Shown: positions 42,633 to 54,699, counted from the stretch's first letter. The stretch is DNA of 64,000 nt from Helianthus annuus (GCF_002127325.2 NC_035439.2:145530709-145594708); one strand, 5' to 3'. Program-made: numbers and translations. The notes: a model not told the origin generated them from the letters alone.

Positions 42633-44492
42633 ATGGCAAATAATGATAACAAACCAGTAAATGAAGTTAATCAATCAGAGCAACACCCAGAAGATCAATA
42701 TATGACCAAACAAGATATTGAAAATATGGTTGCCCAAGGAATAGCCAACGCAATTCCAATGTTCGTTGCTGCTATGAAAAATCCAAACGATCCGCAACAT
42801 ATCGTTCCTAGTAAACATACTATCGAAGATAATTTCAGTAATAGTATAAACGGGGGCAATGATCATATAAATCATGACAATGAATCTCAGCACACGCCGC
42901 GCCCTAAGAAGCGAAAAGCTGCAACACCTGGTTGCACTTTCAAAGAATTCCTTGCTTGTAAACCCGCTGAATTTGCAGGCAACGAAGGAGCAACTGCAAC
43001 ACTGCGATGGTTAGAGAAAACCAAAGCAGTAATTGCAATAAGTAAATGTGCTGAAGAAGATCAAGTCATGTATGCCTCAAACCTGTTTAAAGAAGGAGCA
43101 CTAGAATGGTGGAACACCGTGCTGCAGGCAAAAGGCAGACGGGTAGCTTATGCTATGACTTGGGGCGAATTTAAAAATCTTGTCGAAAGAAAATTCTGTC
43201 CTGAGTATGAGAAGGAACAGATGGCAAATAAGTTCCTAAATCATCGAATGACCGGGGTAGATTGTCGTGGTTATACTTCGACATTCTTCGAATATGCTAG
43301 AGTGGTACCAACACTGGCTTCGCCAGAACCAGTACTCATTTCTCGCTATATTTGGGGATTAATTAGCGAAATTCGTAATATCGTTAAAGCTACGAGACCT
43401 CGCACTATTGACGATGCAGTAGAATTAGCTAACACCTTAACTGATGAACTGATACGCACAAGGGACGAAGATAAGAAGAAAGAATTAGCTCAGAAAATTA
43501 CCCAAGGATTCAAGATGGGTAATAGTAGTAATTTCAAGAAAAGAGGGACAGGGCGATCTGCAACTATGCCATTCTGCAAAATTTGTCGTAAGAACCATTT
43601 TGGAAGATGCAATAGAATTTGCAATTTTTGCAAAACAACAGGACATCGTGAGGAAAATTGCAGGAAGAAATCTGTAATTTGTTACCATTGTGGAGAAGCT
43701 GGCCATTTCAAAACCGAATGTCCTAAGTTAGTTAATCTAGTAGACAAACCCAAGGCAGCTGAAGGAACTACTAAGAAGAATGTTAGAGCATTTCAGCTGA
43801 CTAATCAAGAAGCAGAACTCATTCCGGATGTGATCGCCGATACGTTCTTAGTCCACAACGTCTATGCCAAAGTATTATTTGACTCTGGTGCAAACCAAAG
43901 TTTTATAAATACTTCATTCTGTCAAGCTCTTAAGTTGCCATTAACTACAGTTAGGCAGATCTTTACAGTCGAAACTGCAGATGGGAATTCAGTTAAAATC
44001 AATCAGGTTTTGCAAAAAGTAGAAATAGAACTTTTAGGTCATAAATTTACTGCAAACCTATTTCCTATGAAATTAGCTGAATTCGATGTTGTGTTAGGAA
44101 TGGATTGGTTAATAGCCAACCATGCTCAAATCATTTGTGATAAGAACTCTATAGAAATTCAAGCACCTAATGGACAGGTAATTAAGATTGCAGGAGATAA
44201 ACCTCGGAAGACCGTAAAGTTCATATCAGTAATGAAAGTTGCTAATTATGAACGGAACCAAGGAATAGTATATATGATTTCCGTAATCATTTGTACTAAA
44301 GATAAGGAACTCAAGGAAATCCCTGTAGTCTCCGAATACCCAGAAGTATTTCCAGAAGATTTACCTGGGTTACCACCAGATAGAGAGGTAGAATTTAGGA
44401 TTCATCTAATTCCAGGAACTAAACCAATAGCCAAGGCACCTTATCGATTAGCTCCTACCGAAATGCTAGAATTAAAGAAACAATTAGATTAA
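42633..44492 (+). CDS. gag: Tekay gag-protease, start of RT
   Basis: 619 residues from ATG 42633. The gag core (residues ~100-270) contains KPAEFAGNEGATATLRWLEK and ALEWWNTVLQ. Three Cys/His clusters follow (CKICRKNHFGRC, CNFCKTTGHREENC, and the canonical CCHC knuckle CYHCGEAGHFKTEC). Aspartic protease motif LFDSGANQSFI and VVLGMDWL; then the linker to RT (YPEVFPEDLPGLPPDREVEF). The frame ends at TAA 44490-44492 in the KKQLD region, where chromovirus RT normally continues. The TAA follows CAATTAGAT; one base change from a sense codon would explain it. Confidence 0.88.
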   Translation: MANNDNKPVNEVNQSEQHPEDQYMTKQDIENMVAQGIANAIPMFVAAMKNPNDPQHIVPSKHTIEDNFSNSINGGNDHINHDNESQHTPRPKKRKAATPGCTFKEFLACKPAEFAGNEGATATLRWLEKTKAVIAISKCAEEDQVMYASNLFKEGALEWWNTVLQAKGRRVAYAMTWGEFKNLVERKFCPEYEKEQMANKFLNHRMTGVDCRGYTSTFFEYARVVPTLASPEPVLISRYIWGLISEIRNIVKATRPRTIDDAVELANTLTDELIRTRDEDKKKELAQKITQGFKMGNSSNFKKRGTGRSATMPFCKICRKNHFGRCNRICNFCKTTGHREENCRKKSVICYHCGEAGHFKTECPKLVNLVDKPKAAEGTTKKNVRAFQLTNQEAELIPDVIADTFLVHNVYAKVLFDSGANQSFINTSFCQALKLPLTTVRQIFTVETADGNSVKINQVLQKVEIELLGHKFTANLFPMKLAEFDVVLGMDWLIANHAQIICDKNSIEIQAPNGQVIKIAGDKPRKTVKFISVMKVANYERNQGIVYMISVIICTKDKELKEIPVVSEYPEVFPEDLPGLPPDREVEFRIHLIPGTKPIAKAPYRLAPTEMLELKKQLD

Positions 44493-47134
44493 TTACTAAG
44501 CAAGGGATTTATACAACCTAGTTCATCCCCTTGGGGTGCACCAGTGTTGTTTGTGAAAAAGAAAGATGGATCAATGAGAATGTGTAATGATTATAGAGAA
44601 TTGAATAAAGTTACAATTAAGAATCGATACCCATTACCTAGGATTGATGATCTTTTCGATCAATTACAAGGAGCTAGGTATTTCTCTAAAATAGACTTAA
44701 GATCTGATACCATCAATTAAAAGTACAAGAAGAAGACATACCTAAAACTGCTTTCAGAACTAGGTATGGTCATTATGAGTTTACAGTCATGCCCTTCGGA
44801 TTAACAAATGCCCCAGCTGCATTTATGGACATGATGAACCGAATTTGTAAACCATATTTGGATAAATTTGTGATTGTGTTCATTGACGATATACTCATTT
44901 ATTCCAAAAGCCAAGTCGAACATTGTCAGCACTTACATGCACTCTTAACTTTGTTAAGAAAAGAAAAGTTGTATGCTAAATTCTCAAAATGTGAATTTTG
45001 GCTACAGGAAGTGCAATTCTTAGGCCACATGGTGAATCACGAAGGTATTCACGTAGATCCTGCTAAGATCGAAGCCATTACCAACTGGAAAGTTCCACAA
45101 ACTGCAATGGAAATTAGAAGTTTTATAGGTTTAGCCGGTTATTATAGACGGTTTATTAAGGATTTTTCCAAGATAGCTGTACCATTAACTAAGCTAACCT
45201 GTAAAGCCACTAAGTTTGAATGGGGACCAAAACAAGAAGAAGCCTTCAGAATCCTAAAGTAGAAATTAACCAATGCACCAATCTTAGCCTTACCAGAAGG
45301 AACAGAAGATTTTGAAGTGTATTGCGATGCTTCAAAATTAGGATACGGATGTTTGTTGATGCAACGCAAGAAGGTAATTGCATATGCTTCCAGACAATTG
45401 AAAAAGCACGAAGAAAACTATACAACTCATGATTTAGAATTAGGAGCTATAATTTTTGCCCTTAAGATTTGGAGACATTATCTGTATGGAAGTAAGTTTA
45501 CTGTTTATACAGATCACAAAAGTTTAAGGTATATATTCGGGCAAAAAGAGTTAAACATGAGGCAAAGAAGATGGATGGAAGTCTTGAGTGATTACGACTG
45601 TGATATTCAATATCACGAAGGAAAAGCTAACGTAGTAGCGGATGCCTTAAGTCGTAAGTTCCAGGAAAAGCAAAAGCGAGTCCGTGCTCTTAGAATAAAT
45701 CTACAAGTAGATTTAAGGGAACAAGTAAAGGAAATCCAGAAAACGGCAATCAAGGACGATGCTGAAGGAATGAAAGGTTACCTAAAAGAATTGGAACAAG
45801 GAAATGATGGAATTTGGAAATTCCACAAAAGCAGAATTTGGGTACCTAACCAAGGAAATTTAAGATCGAAAATTTTAGAAGAAGCCCATAAATCTAGGTA
45901 TACTGTACACCCAGGAAACAATAAAATGTACCAAGATTTAAGAAAGAATTTCTGGTGGATAGGAATGAAAAAGGATATAGCTGAATACGTATCCAAGTGA
46001 TTAACTTGTTCACAAGTTAAAGCCGAACACCAGAAACCCTCAGGTCTATTACAACAGTTAGAAATGCCTGTATGGAAATGGGAACTCATAACAATGGACT
46101 TTGTTACTAAGTTACCCAAGACCAGATAAGGTAATGATGCAATTTGGGTAATCGTGGATCGATTAACCAAATCAGCTCATTTTCTACCCATAAAAGAAAC
46201 CTTTAGCATGGAAAGATTAGCCAAATTGTATACAGATGAAATAGTATCCTTACATGGAGTCCCGCTCTCCATTGTATCGGATAGAGATAGTCGTTTCACT
46301 TCCCGATTTTGGACAAGTTTTCAAGAATCAATGGGAACCCGACTCAATCTAAGCACCGCATATCATCCATAAACAGACGGACAAAGTGAAAGGACGATCC
46401 AAACTCTGGAAGACATGCTCCGGGCATGTGTAATTGACTTTGGAGGTAATTGGGATAACCATTTACCATTAATTGAATTTTCCTATAACAATAGTTATCA
46501 CTCAAGTATCGAAGCCGCTCCATTCGAGGCACTATATGGACGCAAATGCAGAACCCCTGTATGTTGGGCGGAAATAGGAGAAAGTCAATTATCAGGTCCA
46601 GAAATTGTGCAAGAAACCACAGACAAGATAACTCAAATCAAGGACAGATTGAAAACAGCCACAGATCGCCAGAAAAGCTATGCAGAAAATCGTCGCAAAC
46701 CACTTGAATTCCAAATAGGAGACAAAGTACTACTGAAAGTATCTCCCTGGAAAGGAGTTGTAAGATTCGGTAAGAAAGGAAAACTGAGTCCCCGATATGT
46801 TGGACCATTTTCAGTAATTCAACGAATCGGACCAGTTGCTTATCGGTTACAACTACCAGAAGAACTAGCTGGAGTACATGATGTATTTCATGTATCCAAT
46901 CTTAAGAAATGTTTATCAGACGAATCTCTGATAGTACCTCTTCAAGACATAGAGGTAAATGAAAAACTGAAATTCATAGAAAAACCTTTACAAATAGAAG
47001 ACCGGAAAGTCAAATTTCTCAAACACAAACGACTTGTATTGGTAAAAGTCAAATGGAATTCCAAGAGAGGACCAGAATACACTTGGGAACTAGAAGCAGA
47101 AATGAAGCGCAAGTATCCTCATCTGTTTCAGTAA
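44493..47134 (+). pseudogene. pol: Tekay pol: RT, RNase H, integrase, chromodomain remnant
   Basis: Continues the polyprotein with clear domains but broken reading: a one-base deletion at ~44706 shifts the frame, and TAG (45260-45262), TGA (45998-46000), TAA (46126-46128) and TAA (46370-46372) interrupt it. Intact pieces: RT with FIDDILIYS near 44880; RNase H with [10 protein letters not shown] and TDHKSL; integrase zinc region HPGNNKMYQ, where the TGA falls at an expected HHCC cysteine; integrase core [25 protein letters not shown] and HVSNLKKCL; and a terminal chromodomain-like [18 protein letters not shown]. No functional enzyme can come from this copy. Confidence 0.92.
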
Positions 47135-47159
47135 ATCTCGAGGACGAGATTTTTCCTAA

Positions 47160-47170
47160 GGTGGGGAGGA
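47160..47170 (+). other. Polypurine tract, Tekay element
   Basis: AGGTGGGGAGGA directly before the 3' LTR (47171). Confidence 0.85.
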
Positions 47171-48726
47171 TGTAACAACTCTCATTAAAATTAATAATTA
47201 GAATGATAATTAGTCAATAAGGAAACCCTAATTGAGACACCCAAGTGATTTGGCACTAACCCTGAAATTTCCGGAATAATCAGAATCAGGATCAGGACCC
47301 CTAAAACTCAGGGGGGTTAAACCCTAATTAATATTTATCTTAAAACTTCGTTGTCTATTTGAGAAATTTCGAAAATATTGAATCACCAAAGCTAGGCTAC
47401 TGAGAAGGCTAGTCTATAAGCCTAAAAGTAACCCTTACGGACCGTAAAGCTAAGTCCATACGGACCGTAAGCTAACCAGGTCCCTTACGGACCGTAAAGG
47501 TCAAGCCATACGATCCGTATGCGAGTCGAAATTTGCACTATAAATAGCCGACCTTGGCAGTCGACTGAAGGTGTTCATAGTTCGATCAAAAGAGTTCTGT
47601 GCATCGAATTAGATCAATTATATCACAATTAAACACACACTAGTATCGAGGTGCTGCCGCGGAACAGGGTAATTACTCGATCGCTATTACGATTCAGTTT
47701 CCGGGATCAATATATCCAAGGAATGTCTAAGTGCCGCCCACATTGGGTTATGCTTTGTCGTTTGTCGATAATTCGATAAATGAGTTGAAGCATTATACTT
47801 TGTCGTTTGTCGATAATTCGATAAATGAGTTGAAGTATTATACTTTGTCGTTTGTCATTTTGTTAAATGAGTTGAAGTATTGCACTTTGTCATTCATTGT
47901 GAGAAATTGATCTCGTAAGTTATCGTAACTGCTGTATTGATCACTAACCCTGTTTTGTGTGCATTGTTGTGAAATTAGGTTAACAGAGCTAAAATCCTAT
48001 TCTATCCGTAGTAAATCTGCAATGTGAGTTATTCTTCTTTTATAAACTCTTTTCTCACCGTTTGTGAGTGTTAACTATTTTACAATACTCCAAATTCATT
48101 TTTCCGAGATTATAATACCAATGATTAAGTTGATGTAATCACCAAATTACAGCCAGTATGTGGGGTATTGTGCACATTACTACAGTTTAAATCATTTTAG
48201 GTGGGCAAACCTAATTTAATTGATTTACGTCATTCATTGGGGCAGCCAATGGTGATATGACCACTGTCACAGATTCGGTCGAGTGACAAATACTGTGGGT
48301 AGTTGGTTGATATCAGAAACATGCGTAAAAGATCTTAACACTGTGAATAATCATAAAATGTGTCGTTTTCAGTAATTAGAATAATTCACTCAGTATTTCC
48401 CGCTGACAAAATCTTTTTCCAAACATGTTTCAGGTGATCTGCTGTAAATCAGGGAAAAGTGCTGAGGAGCATTTCAAGCTTAAAATAGTGGCTCAATATA
48501 AAATAAAGAAAGATGTTTTGAAATAAGAATTTATCACTAAACTTATGTAGTGTAAATTAGCGGGGTTTTATCCCGAATTGTGAAATAAAAATAATCGGGA
48601 AAAGTTTTAGCTTCACAACGATCCTGATGTTAAAAATTTCCGCTGCTAAACTCAATTAAACAAATATCACGGGGTTTCTGTCTCGCGGCTCCAGAAACGG
48701 GTCAAACCGGGTCGGGGGCCGTGACA
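47171..48726 (+). repeat. Tekay 3' LTR (uninterrupted)
   Basis: 1556 bp. The four ACGGACCGTA palindromes lie at about 47433-47520 and TATAAATA at 47539-47546, so the palindrome cluster ends about 20 bp before the TATA box. The 45-bp tandem units follow at about 47756-47900. Confidence 0.95.
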
Positions 48727-49712
48727 CCCAGGTCCCTTGCAGGACCTCTAAATGCTAAACAAGGGCAAGACCCTTACCAAACCGTTCCCTTAACTCCCGA
48801 CTAGGTAGCCAACATACCTCCATATAGACCGTGGAGATATGAATGGTGAAAATCTTTTATTTTACATAGACAGTAAAATAATGCCAAGACACCACGAACA
48901 AATGATAAGGAAGAATCACCTTCAACATAAGAAACTAGTTATTAAAGTCATTAATGCAAAACCAAATAAAAAGTGCAAAAGATTAAAAATAAAAAGTATT
49001 ATACTAAACACTTGTCTTCACCAAGTGATGTAAGAGACTTAGGCAAACATGGCCTTGATTGTCAAGAACTCTTACGATCAATCTTGCATCCCGAGACAAC
49101 TCACACACTCTATCATGGACAATGGATGATGGTGGTGGATGATGGTGTTGTGATGGTGGTGGGTGGTGGATGAAGTGTGAGAGAGGTGGTGTGCCAAGGG
49201 ATGAGTTGCAATGGTTCCAAGCACTCCTATTTATAGGCTGAACAGAAGCCTGGGCACGGCCCCGTGCCCGTCTGACAATCTCTCTCTTCATTAGTTGTAA
49301 TTCGCAATTACAATAAATGCGCATGCAGTACTTTCGTCATGCCCCCGTGTTCACTTGGCACGGCCCCGTGGTGGGCAATAGAAGCTTCTGCAGGTTTGTC
49401 TTATCTGCTGCTTCTTGGGCACGGCCCGTGCTGGCTGAGCACGTGGCGTGTTCAGTCTTCTGTCTTCTGTCTTCTCTGTTTTGCTTGGGAGGATGCTGTC
49501 GAGGGGTCGGGCAATCCATTTCTATTCCTTTTCTTGTATTTATGTTAGATTTAGCTGTCTTTTTGTTTCTTTTGTTAATTTGAGCTCATTTAATCCTGAA
49601 AATACAAAAGGAAGACAAAAGCACACTTTTTCCAACATTAGTACTAAAAATGGGTTAGTTTTATGCCTTATTTGATGTAATTTATATATTGCATTTTACA
49701 CACATCACTTGC

Positions 49713-51118
49713 CATTGTTTAAAAATCTCTAGATGATGTCATCCAATGGCCTAGATTAGTTCACACAGTTCATTCTCAACCTAGTGTTACTCTAGTACCT
49801 TATATATATGTGTGTGTGTTATATTTAGTGACAATTTAAACATAGATGTGTTTTAACGTACGTAGGTGCACATTAAGCAAATAACGTGCATAATTATCTA
49901 TTATAACATGTCTAGTTAGGGTTAACACAACCCATGCGTAATTTAAGTTTAATCCATGTGTATTTTCATGTTTGATGGCATGCATTATTTGGATTTTATG
50001 ACGTTCGTATTTTAAAAATGAATAGGCGTCTTGAAGGTGTGGAAATAGGCCCTTGGGTGTGTGAATATGCAGAGCCTAAACTAAATTTTAGGAGTTACAA
50101 TAGCATTTGTTAAGGATTTGGGTATTGTAAACACATACAAACCCAAACTAAATTTTAGGAGTTAATAAACACACAAGTTTTATGTGGTTCGGTCAACGAA
50201 TCTACGCCACGTGCTGCAACCAGAACATTACCCTATTGCATTCTCCTTTACTCGGTAGGAATTACATACTAAATATAAATGGATACGGGTTTACTACTTT
50301 ATTCACCAAGAAAACTAATATGGACCATATTTAAAATAAAATGGGCCAACCCATCTTCTGATCGTCTGCTCTATAGTTCTCTAGAATGGTGCCCAAAACA
50401 ATCAAGCCTCCACATTAAAACAAGGGTTGTAATTGAGCCAAGCCACTCTAAGCCAGGGTGGGCTGAGGCTCAGCTTGTTTAAAAACCAAGTCAAGTCGAG
50501 CTGACCCATATATCTTAACGAGTTGAATTGCATGGCTCAGGCTCGGCTTGTAAAAAGCTCGACCTAGCTCATGGCTCATTGAGTCGGTTCGTTTATTATT
50601 TTCTTAGAAAATGTTTTCTATTTTTGTATTTATTTTACACATTATGATAATGATTTACATAAAACAAAAATAAATAAATAAAAGCCTATTTAAGCGGGGG
50701 TTGTAAACGAGCGAGCCACAAACTAAACCTATCTTGGCTTAGGCTCGCCTTATTTACAAACCTAGCCAAGCTTGTTCGGCTCATTTAAAACCAATTGTTT
50801 TGGCTTAGGCTCGCCTTATTTACAAACCTAGCCGAGCTTGTTCGGCTAATTTAAAACCGATTGTTTTCTTGAACGTTTTTCAGCGATTAAAACGAGCTGC
50901 GAGCCGTGATCTTTTGAACAAATTTGAAATAAATTTAAGACATTGAGTCAATGGAAATCCGAACACCAAAAAAGTTGATAGATTTCGGAAAAACAAAACA
51001 AATTAACTCATGTGGAAACGATCCTCATTCCATGGATGGGTGTATTATGTGATATTCACAACCACACATGGCATAACACGTCAAGTTAAAGCCATAAAAG
51101 AAACCAATATGGCGCCAA
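49713..51118. other. Repeat-rich spacer upstream of the glycosyltransferase
   Basis: No gene. AAACTAAATTTTAGGAGTTA occurs twice (about 50080 and 50147). 50420-50905 is rich in GAGCC/GGCTC and AGCTCGGCTTG motifs, similar in style to hAT-like MITE ends (GTTGTAAACGAGCGAGCC at 50700). Confidence 0.5.
50734..50865. repeat. Tandem duplication, 2 x 66 bp
   Basis: Copies begin TTGGCTTAGGCTCGCCTTAT at 50734 and 50800, with a few substitutions. Confidence 0.85.
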
Positions 51119-51121
51119 CAC

Positions 51122-51131
51122 TATATATATA
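51122..51131 (+). promoter_or_regulatory. TATA box of the glycosyltransferase gene
   Basis: TATATATATA about 105 bp before the ATG at 51232, a normal spacing for a plant promoter with a short 5' UTR. Confidence 0.5.
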
Positions 51132-51231
51132 CGAACTCCCATCCAACCATTCCACTACAATTAATTTAACACAAATCCCTCCTAATATATTCATGAACCC
51201 TTAAACTAGTCGTCACCACATCATCACCACA

Positions 51232-53513
51232 ATGGATGGTTCACTCAAACCTGGAGCCACTCTTGCCCTTTGCACTTTACTGCTTATATCCTTACTTCTT
51301 ATTTATTTTTTATCAGAAAAAAACCCATCGGCATCCATAACCGACAAGCCGTATCGATCCAAACCGCCATCAGCCATCGTAAGCTTCATCAAACTTGGAT
51401 AATAATCTCACTATAATGAGGCTAATGTGACCTTTCAGAAGCAAAGAAACGTAACCTCTTTAACATGAGTTGCATTCAATTATAATTCAACTTCACTTAA
51501 CATAAATGTTGCATTAAAAGATCTGATATATGGCAATCAGTTACATTCTATTACTTTTCCAAAATTATATGAATAAAATTGTGATAAAGTTTTGAGTTTT
51601 GTGTGATTGTAGCATGAGGCCTCGATGTATAGAGACGAGTTGGAAGCAGCCTTGGAGGGAGCTTCCATGGCGAACAAAACAGTGATCATCGCGGTTGTGA
51701 ACCGAGCTTACACCGAGGGGGACAAACCTATGTTTGATATATTCTTAGATGGGTTTTGGCTAGGAGAAGATACAAGGCAATTGACTAACCATCTTTTAAT
51801 CGTGGCAGTTGATCAAACTGCGTTTGAACGTTGCATGTTTCTTAGATTACATTGTTACAGGCTGAAAACCGATGGCGATGACTTTATGGATGAGAAGGTT
51901 TACATGTCGGAAGATTTCATAAAGATGATGTGGATAAGAACCCGTTTTCTTGGAGATGTTCTCCGGCGTGGATACAACTTTATTTTCACAGTAAGTTATA
52001 AGTACCACTTGAATTTTAATTTTCATTATGTTATATAAGTATACACAAACAAATTAGTTTTTGCATAATCATTTCAATTTTATTATATGTTGTTACATTA
52101 AATCTAATCTAATTATAATAAAAAATTCTCACTAATGCCACATGTCATTTTCTTGTTTAAATTATTAATTAATAATATTATTTAATTTATATCTAATTCT
52201 AATTAATGATTATTAATAGTATTATGCAAATACTTAAAGTTTTTATAAAAAGAATACTTCAACTTTTCTTTTTTATCTTTTTTTAAGGACAATTATCTAT
52301 AATTTTAAAACCTATGATTCAATACTTTTTTGTTTTTTTTTTTCATATAATATGCAATTTTCATATTCAACATATTAGTTGTGGTTTCCGATTTATTTTT
52401 TATTTCACAATAAACTACTCAGGTCAACCACATACTCGTAAAATAGGATTTTTGTTTCTTTTTAATGGGAAGTGTTTGAATCTTATTTATCTTTCTTTTT
52501 AGGTTGTAACGGGTTCATGTCAAATGAGTACGGGTCAAAAGGATTTAAGTCATGTTAGGCCAACGTTTCAACACCGTTTGTGCATTCTATTTTTTTCTAT
52601 ATATTATGAGTAGCGAAAACATATTATCAAAAGTATGATACAAGATTTCTTTTTGATAAAACGATTAAGAACATTTTAAGCATTCAAATACTTTTGACAC
52701 ATTTGGTCATTTCACTTTTTTGCCTTTTTAAAGATGAAACATGTTACTCAGTTGATATTTTCGACAAAATACGACTTTAATTGATTGTTTCCACTATCAT
52801 ACGTGAAAATGTAATGTTAGGCATGTTACGATAAAATTCAAATATTACATTAATTGAACATTAAATATAAATTATTATAGTTATGTAAACACTCTAAATA
52901 AAAAGAAATAAGAAGGTTATAAATTTCTTAGTAGGGTAGCTAAAATAATTTACTAAAACACATAAGATATCTTGTAATTCTTAATAACATATATGTGAAA
53001 TCAATAAATGTACAGGATACAGATGTTTTGTGGCTCAGGAATCCATTTCCAAGGCTAACCCTAAACGAAACTGTTGATCTTCAGATAAGCGTCGATCGGT
53101 TTAATGGCGATCAGTGGTCACAAACGAATCCGTTAAACACTGGTTTCTACATGATCAAATCTAACAACAAGACAATTGCATTGTTCGATGAGTGGTATAT
53201 GCAAAGAAACACCTCAGTTGGAATGAAAGAACAAGATGTTCTTGTTGAGCTAATGCATAAAGGAGTTTTTAATAGGTTGGGACTTGGGGTTAGATTTTTG
53301 GACACCATATATTTCAGTGGATTTTGTGAAGATAGTAGAGATATTAACGTTGTTTCAACTGTTCATGCAAATTGTTGTCGGACTATTAGAGCGAAAGTCA
53401 ATGATTTAATCAACGTTGTTCATGATTGGAAGAGATTTAGAGATCCATCAGACAATAAAACAATGGATTTTATATGGTCTAATCACTTAGCATGCCAAAA
53501 TTCATGGACTTAG
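51232..53513 (+). CDS. Nucleotide-diphospho-sugar transferase, 3 exons
   Basis: Exons 51232-51378, 51613-51990 and 53016-53513, all phase 0, with GT-AG introns (GTAAGC...TTGTAG; GTAAGT...TACAG); total 340 residues. The N-terminus has one hydrophobic anchor (ALCTLLLISLLLIYFL, residues ~12-27), as in type II Golgi proteins. Exon 2 holds NKTVIIAVVNRAY, LIVAVDQTAFERC and MMWIRTRFLGDVLRRGYNF. Exon 3 opens with the nucleotide-sugar/metal-binding Asp-Thr-Asp (DTDVLWLRNPFPR, residues 176-178) and ends with LDTIYFSGFC and VHANCC. This is the plant PF03407 family (At4g15970-like), which includes cell-wall arabinosyltransferases; donor and acceptor here are unknown. Slightly short for the family, but start, anchor, catalytic core and end are all present. 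It is the only complete host gene in the window. Confidence 0.88.
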
Positions 53514-53750
53514 TGAGTTATTGCCCCATGAATACGTTGTAGATCCGTGAGATTGACAATTACACTCTATTTGTAGACGGTTTTTATACGCTAGATGGAA
53601 ATTGGTCCATTTTTTTTTTTTTTTGGGGATCATGATGGTACTTTGTATTATTTTAGAGACATTAGAGTTCTTATGTATCTTTCCTATGTTTAGATTTATG
53701 TTTTCTTATCTCCTATCTTGGGATGAGCTAGCCTTTGATACTGGGTATTG

Positions 53751-53971
53751 GTTTTTTTTTTTGAAAAATAAACTTCATTCAACCACAACCAAAAACAGGC
53801 GCGCACTTCACCTCGAGATGAGACGAAGCCGCAACCAAACACGCATCACATAATGTCAAATTTACACCCCTTGTTCCAATCTACAACCCTCTTTTTATAC
53901 CTATTGTTGAACCACAAAAAACCTGTAGTCTTCACATCTAAAATATGTGTGACTTGGTAATTTTCATGGAT
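53751..53971 (-). mobile_element. Short retroposon (LINE 3' end or SINE)
   Basis: A run of T (an A tail on the minus strand) follows GATACTGGGTATTG at 53737-53750, and the same 14 bases recur at 53972-53985 and again at 54000-54013. A tailed ~220-bp insertion between 14-bp direct repeats fits a retroposon. No coding part. Confidence 0.5.
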
Positions 53972-54135
53972 GATACTGGGTATTGTTGAACCTCGAGATG
54001 ATACTGGGTATTGGTGCCGAATTGGTACCGCACCAGTTATATTCGGTACTGGCACCGGTACCCATTTTTTCCGTTTTTCGATACGGTATTAGTATTTTGG
54101 CTATTTACCTGTAAAAAGGTGTGTGTATATATAAA

Positions 54136-54668
54136 TGATGCAGGCCCAAGTGTTGAGGAACGGGCCATCTTGTATTTAGAGGCCCAAGATCGCGTGATAA
54201 AAGGGGCTTCACTAAAATGGCTCTAACTTGGGCTACAGGTGTCCGTTTTGGGCGTGCGACCAGGCGATACGATCGTGAGAACGAAGCCCATCTTTCCACA
54301 AACCACCGTAGGTGGTTTGGGTCAACGTCCAGGCCCAAAAACGCTTATTTCTATGAGTTATTTACATTTTTATGTTTTTTAGTGCTTTTCGTGGACTTTT
54401 ATTTGCTTCTAGCTTTTGGCCCAAGTGTGTTTTGAGGCCCGTTTTGAATTTAGGTTGTTATTTATATGGATGTAATGGGAGGAAGATAATCAGTTTTGAG
54501 TTTAATGAAAAGTCATTTTTTTCTCCCAATTCACTTGTGAGCGTCTTGAGTATGAAACCCCCAATTTTCGGTATTCCACAAGAATCAACGAATTTTGGAA
54601 GAGTTGTTCCTGGTATTCTGTGTGAATCAACAGGTCCAATTTCATATCCTATTTCCTAGTCTACATCA
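54136..54668 (+). repeat. Reina 5' LTR
   Basis: 533 bp. Contains the inverted repeat AAACCACC-GTA-GGTGGTTT at 54300-54318; one arm is missing from the 3' LTR. Confidence 0.95.
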
Positions 54669-54670
54669 GT

Positions 54671-54683
54671 TGGTATCAGAGCC
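54671..54683 (+). promoter_or_regulatory. Primer-binding site, Reina element
   Basis: TGGTATCAGAGCC, two bases after the LTR; matches initiator tRNA-Met. Confidence 0.9.
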
Positions 54684-54699
54684 GAATTCCTGGCTCAAA

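Larger units (their letters stand above)
26041..48726 (+). mobile_element. Ty3/gypsy chromovirus, Tekay-like, hosting a copia element
   Basis: LTRs start TGTAACAACTC and end GGGCCGTGACA; TSD CCCAG lies at 26036-26040 and 48727-48731. After removing the copia insertion the element is about 9.3 kb with two 1556-bp LTRs. Order: 5' LTR, primer site, two small leader ORFs, gag-protease-RT, RNase H, integrase, chromodomain-like end, polypurine tract, 3' LTR. I count about 14 LTR substitutions by eye (about 99.1% identity), so the insertion is recent. The C-terminal tail ([20 protein letters not shown]) resembles the Tekay-type chromodomain remnant. Pol is broken, so this copy cannot act alone. Confidence 0.9.
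25339..49707 (-). mobile_element. Outer solo LTR, split by nested retrotransposons
   Basis: Ends TGATGTG (25339) and CACATCA (49707) with a perfect 5-bp TSD CTTGC (25334-25338 and 49708-49712). After subtracting the inserted Tekay element and its duplicated target, about 1678 bp remain, all non-coding, hence a solo LTR. Minus orientation follows from a TATAAATA box at 49236-49229. Upstream of it on that strand are GGGCACGGCCCCGTGCCC (49252-49269) and two related copies near 49357 and 49417. The left arm has two copies (about 25739-25810 and 25858-25927) of a ~70-bp AGGCCCCTCTTTTG... unit, 119 bp apart. Confidence 0.8.
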
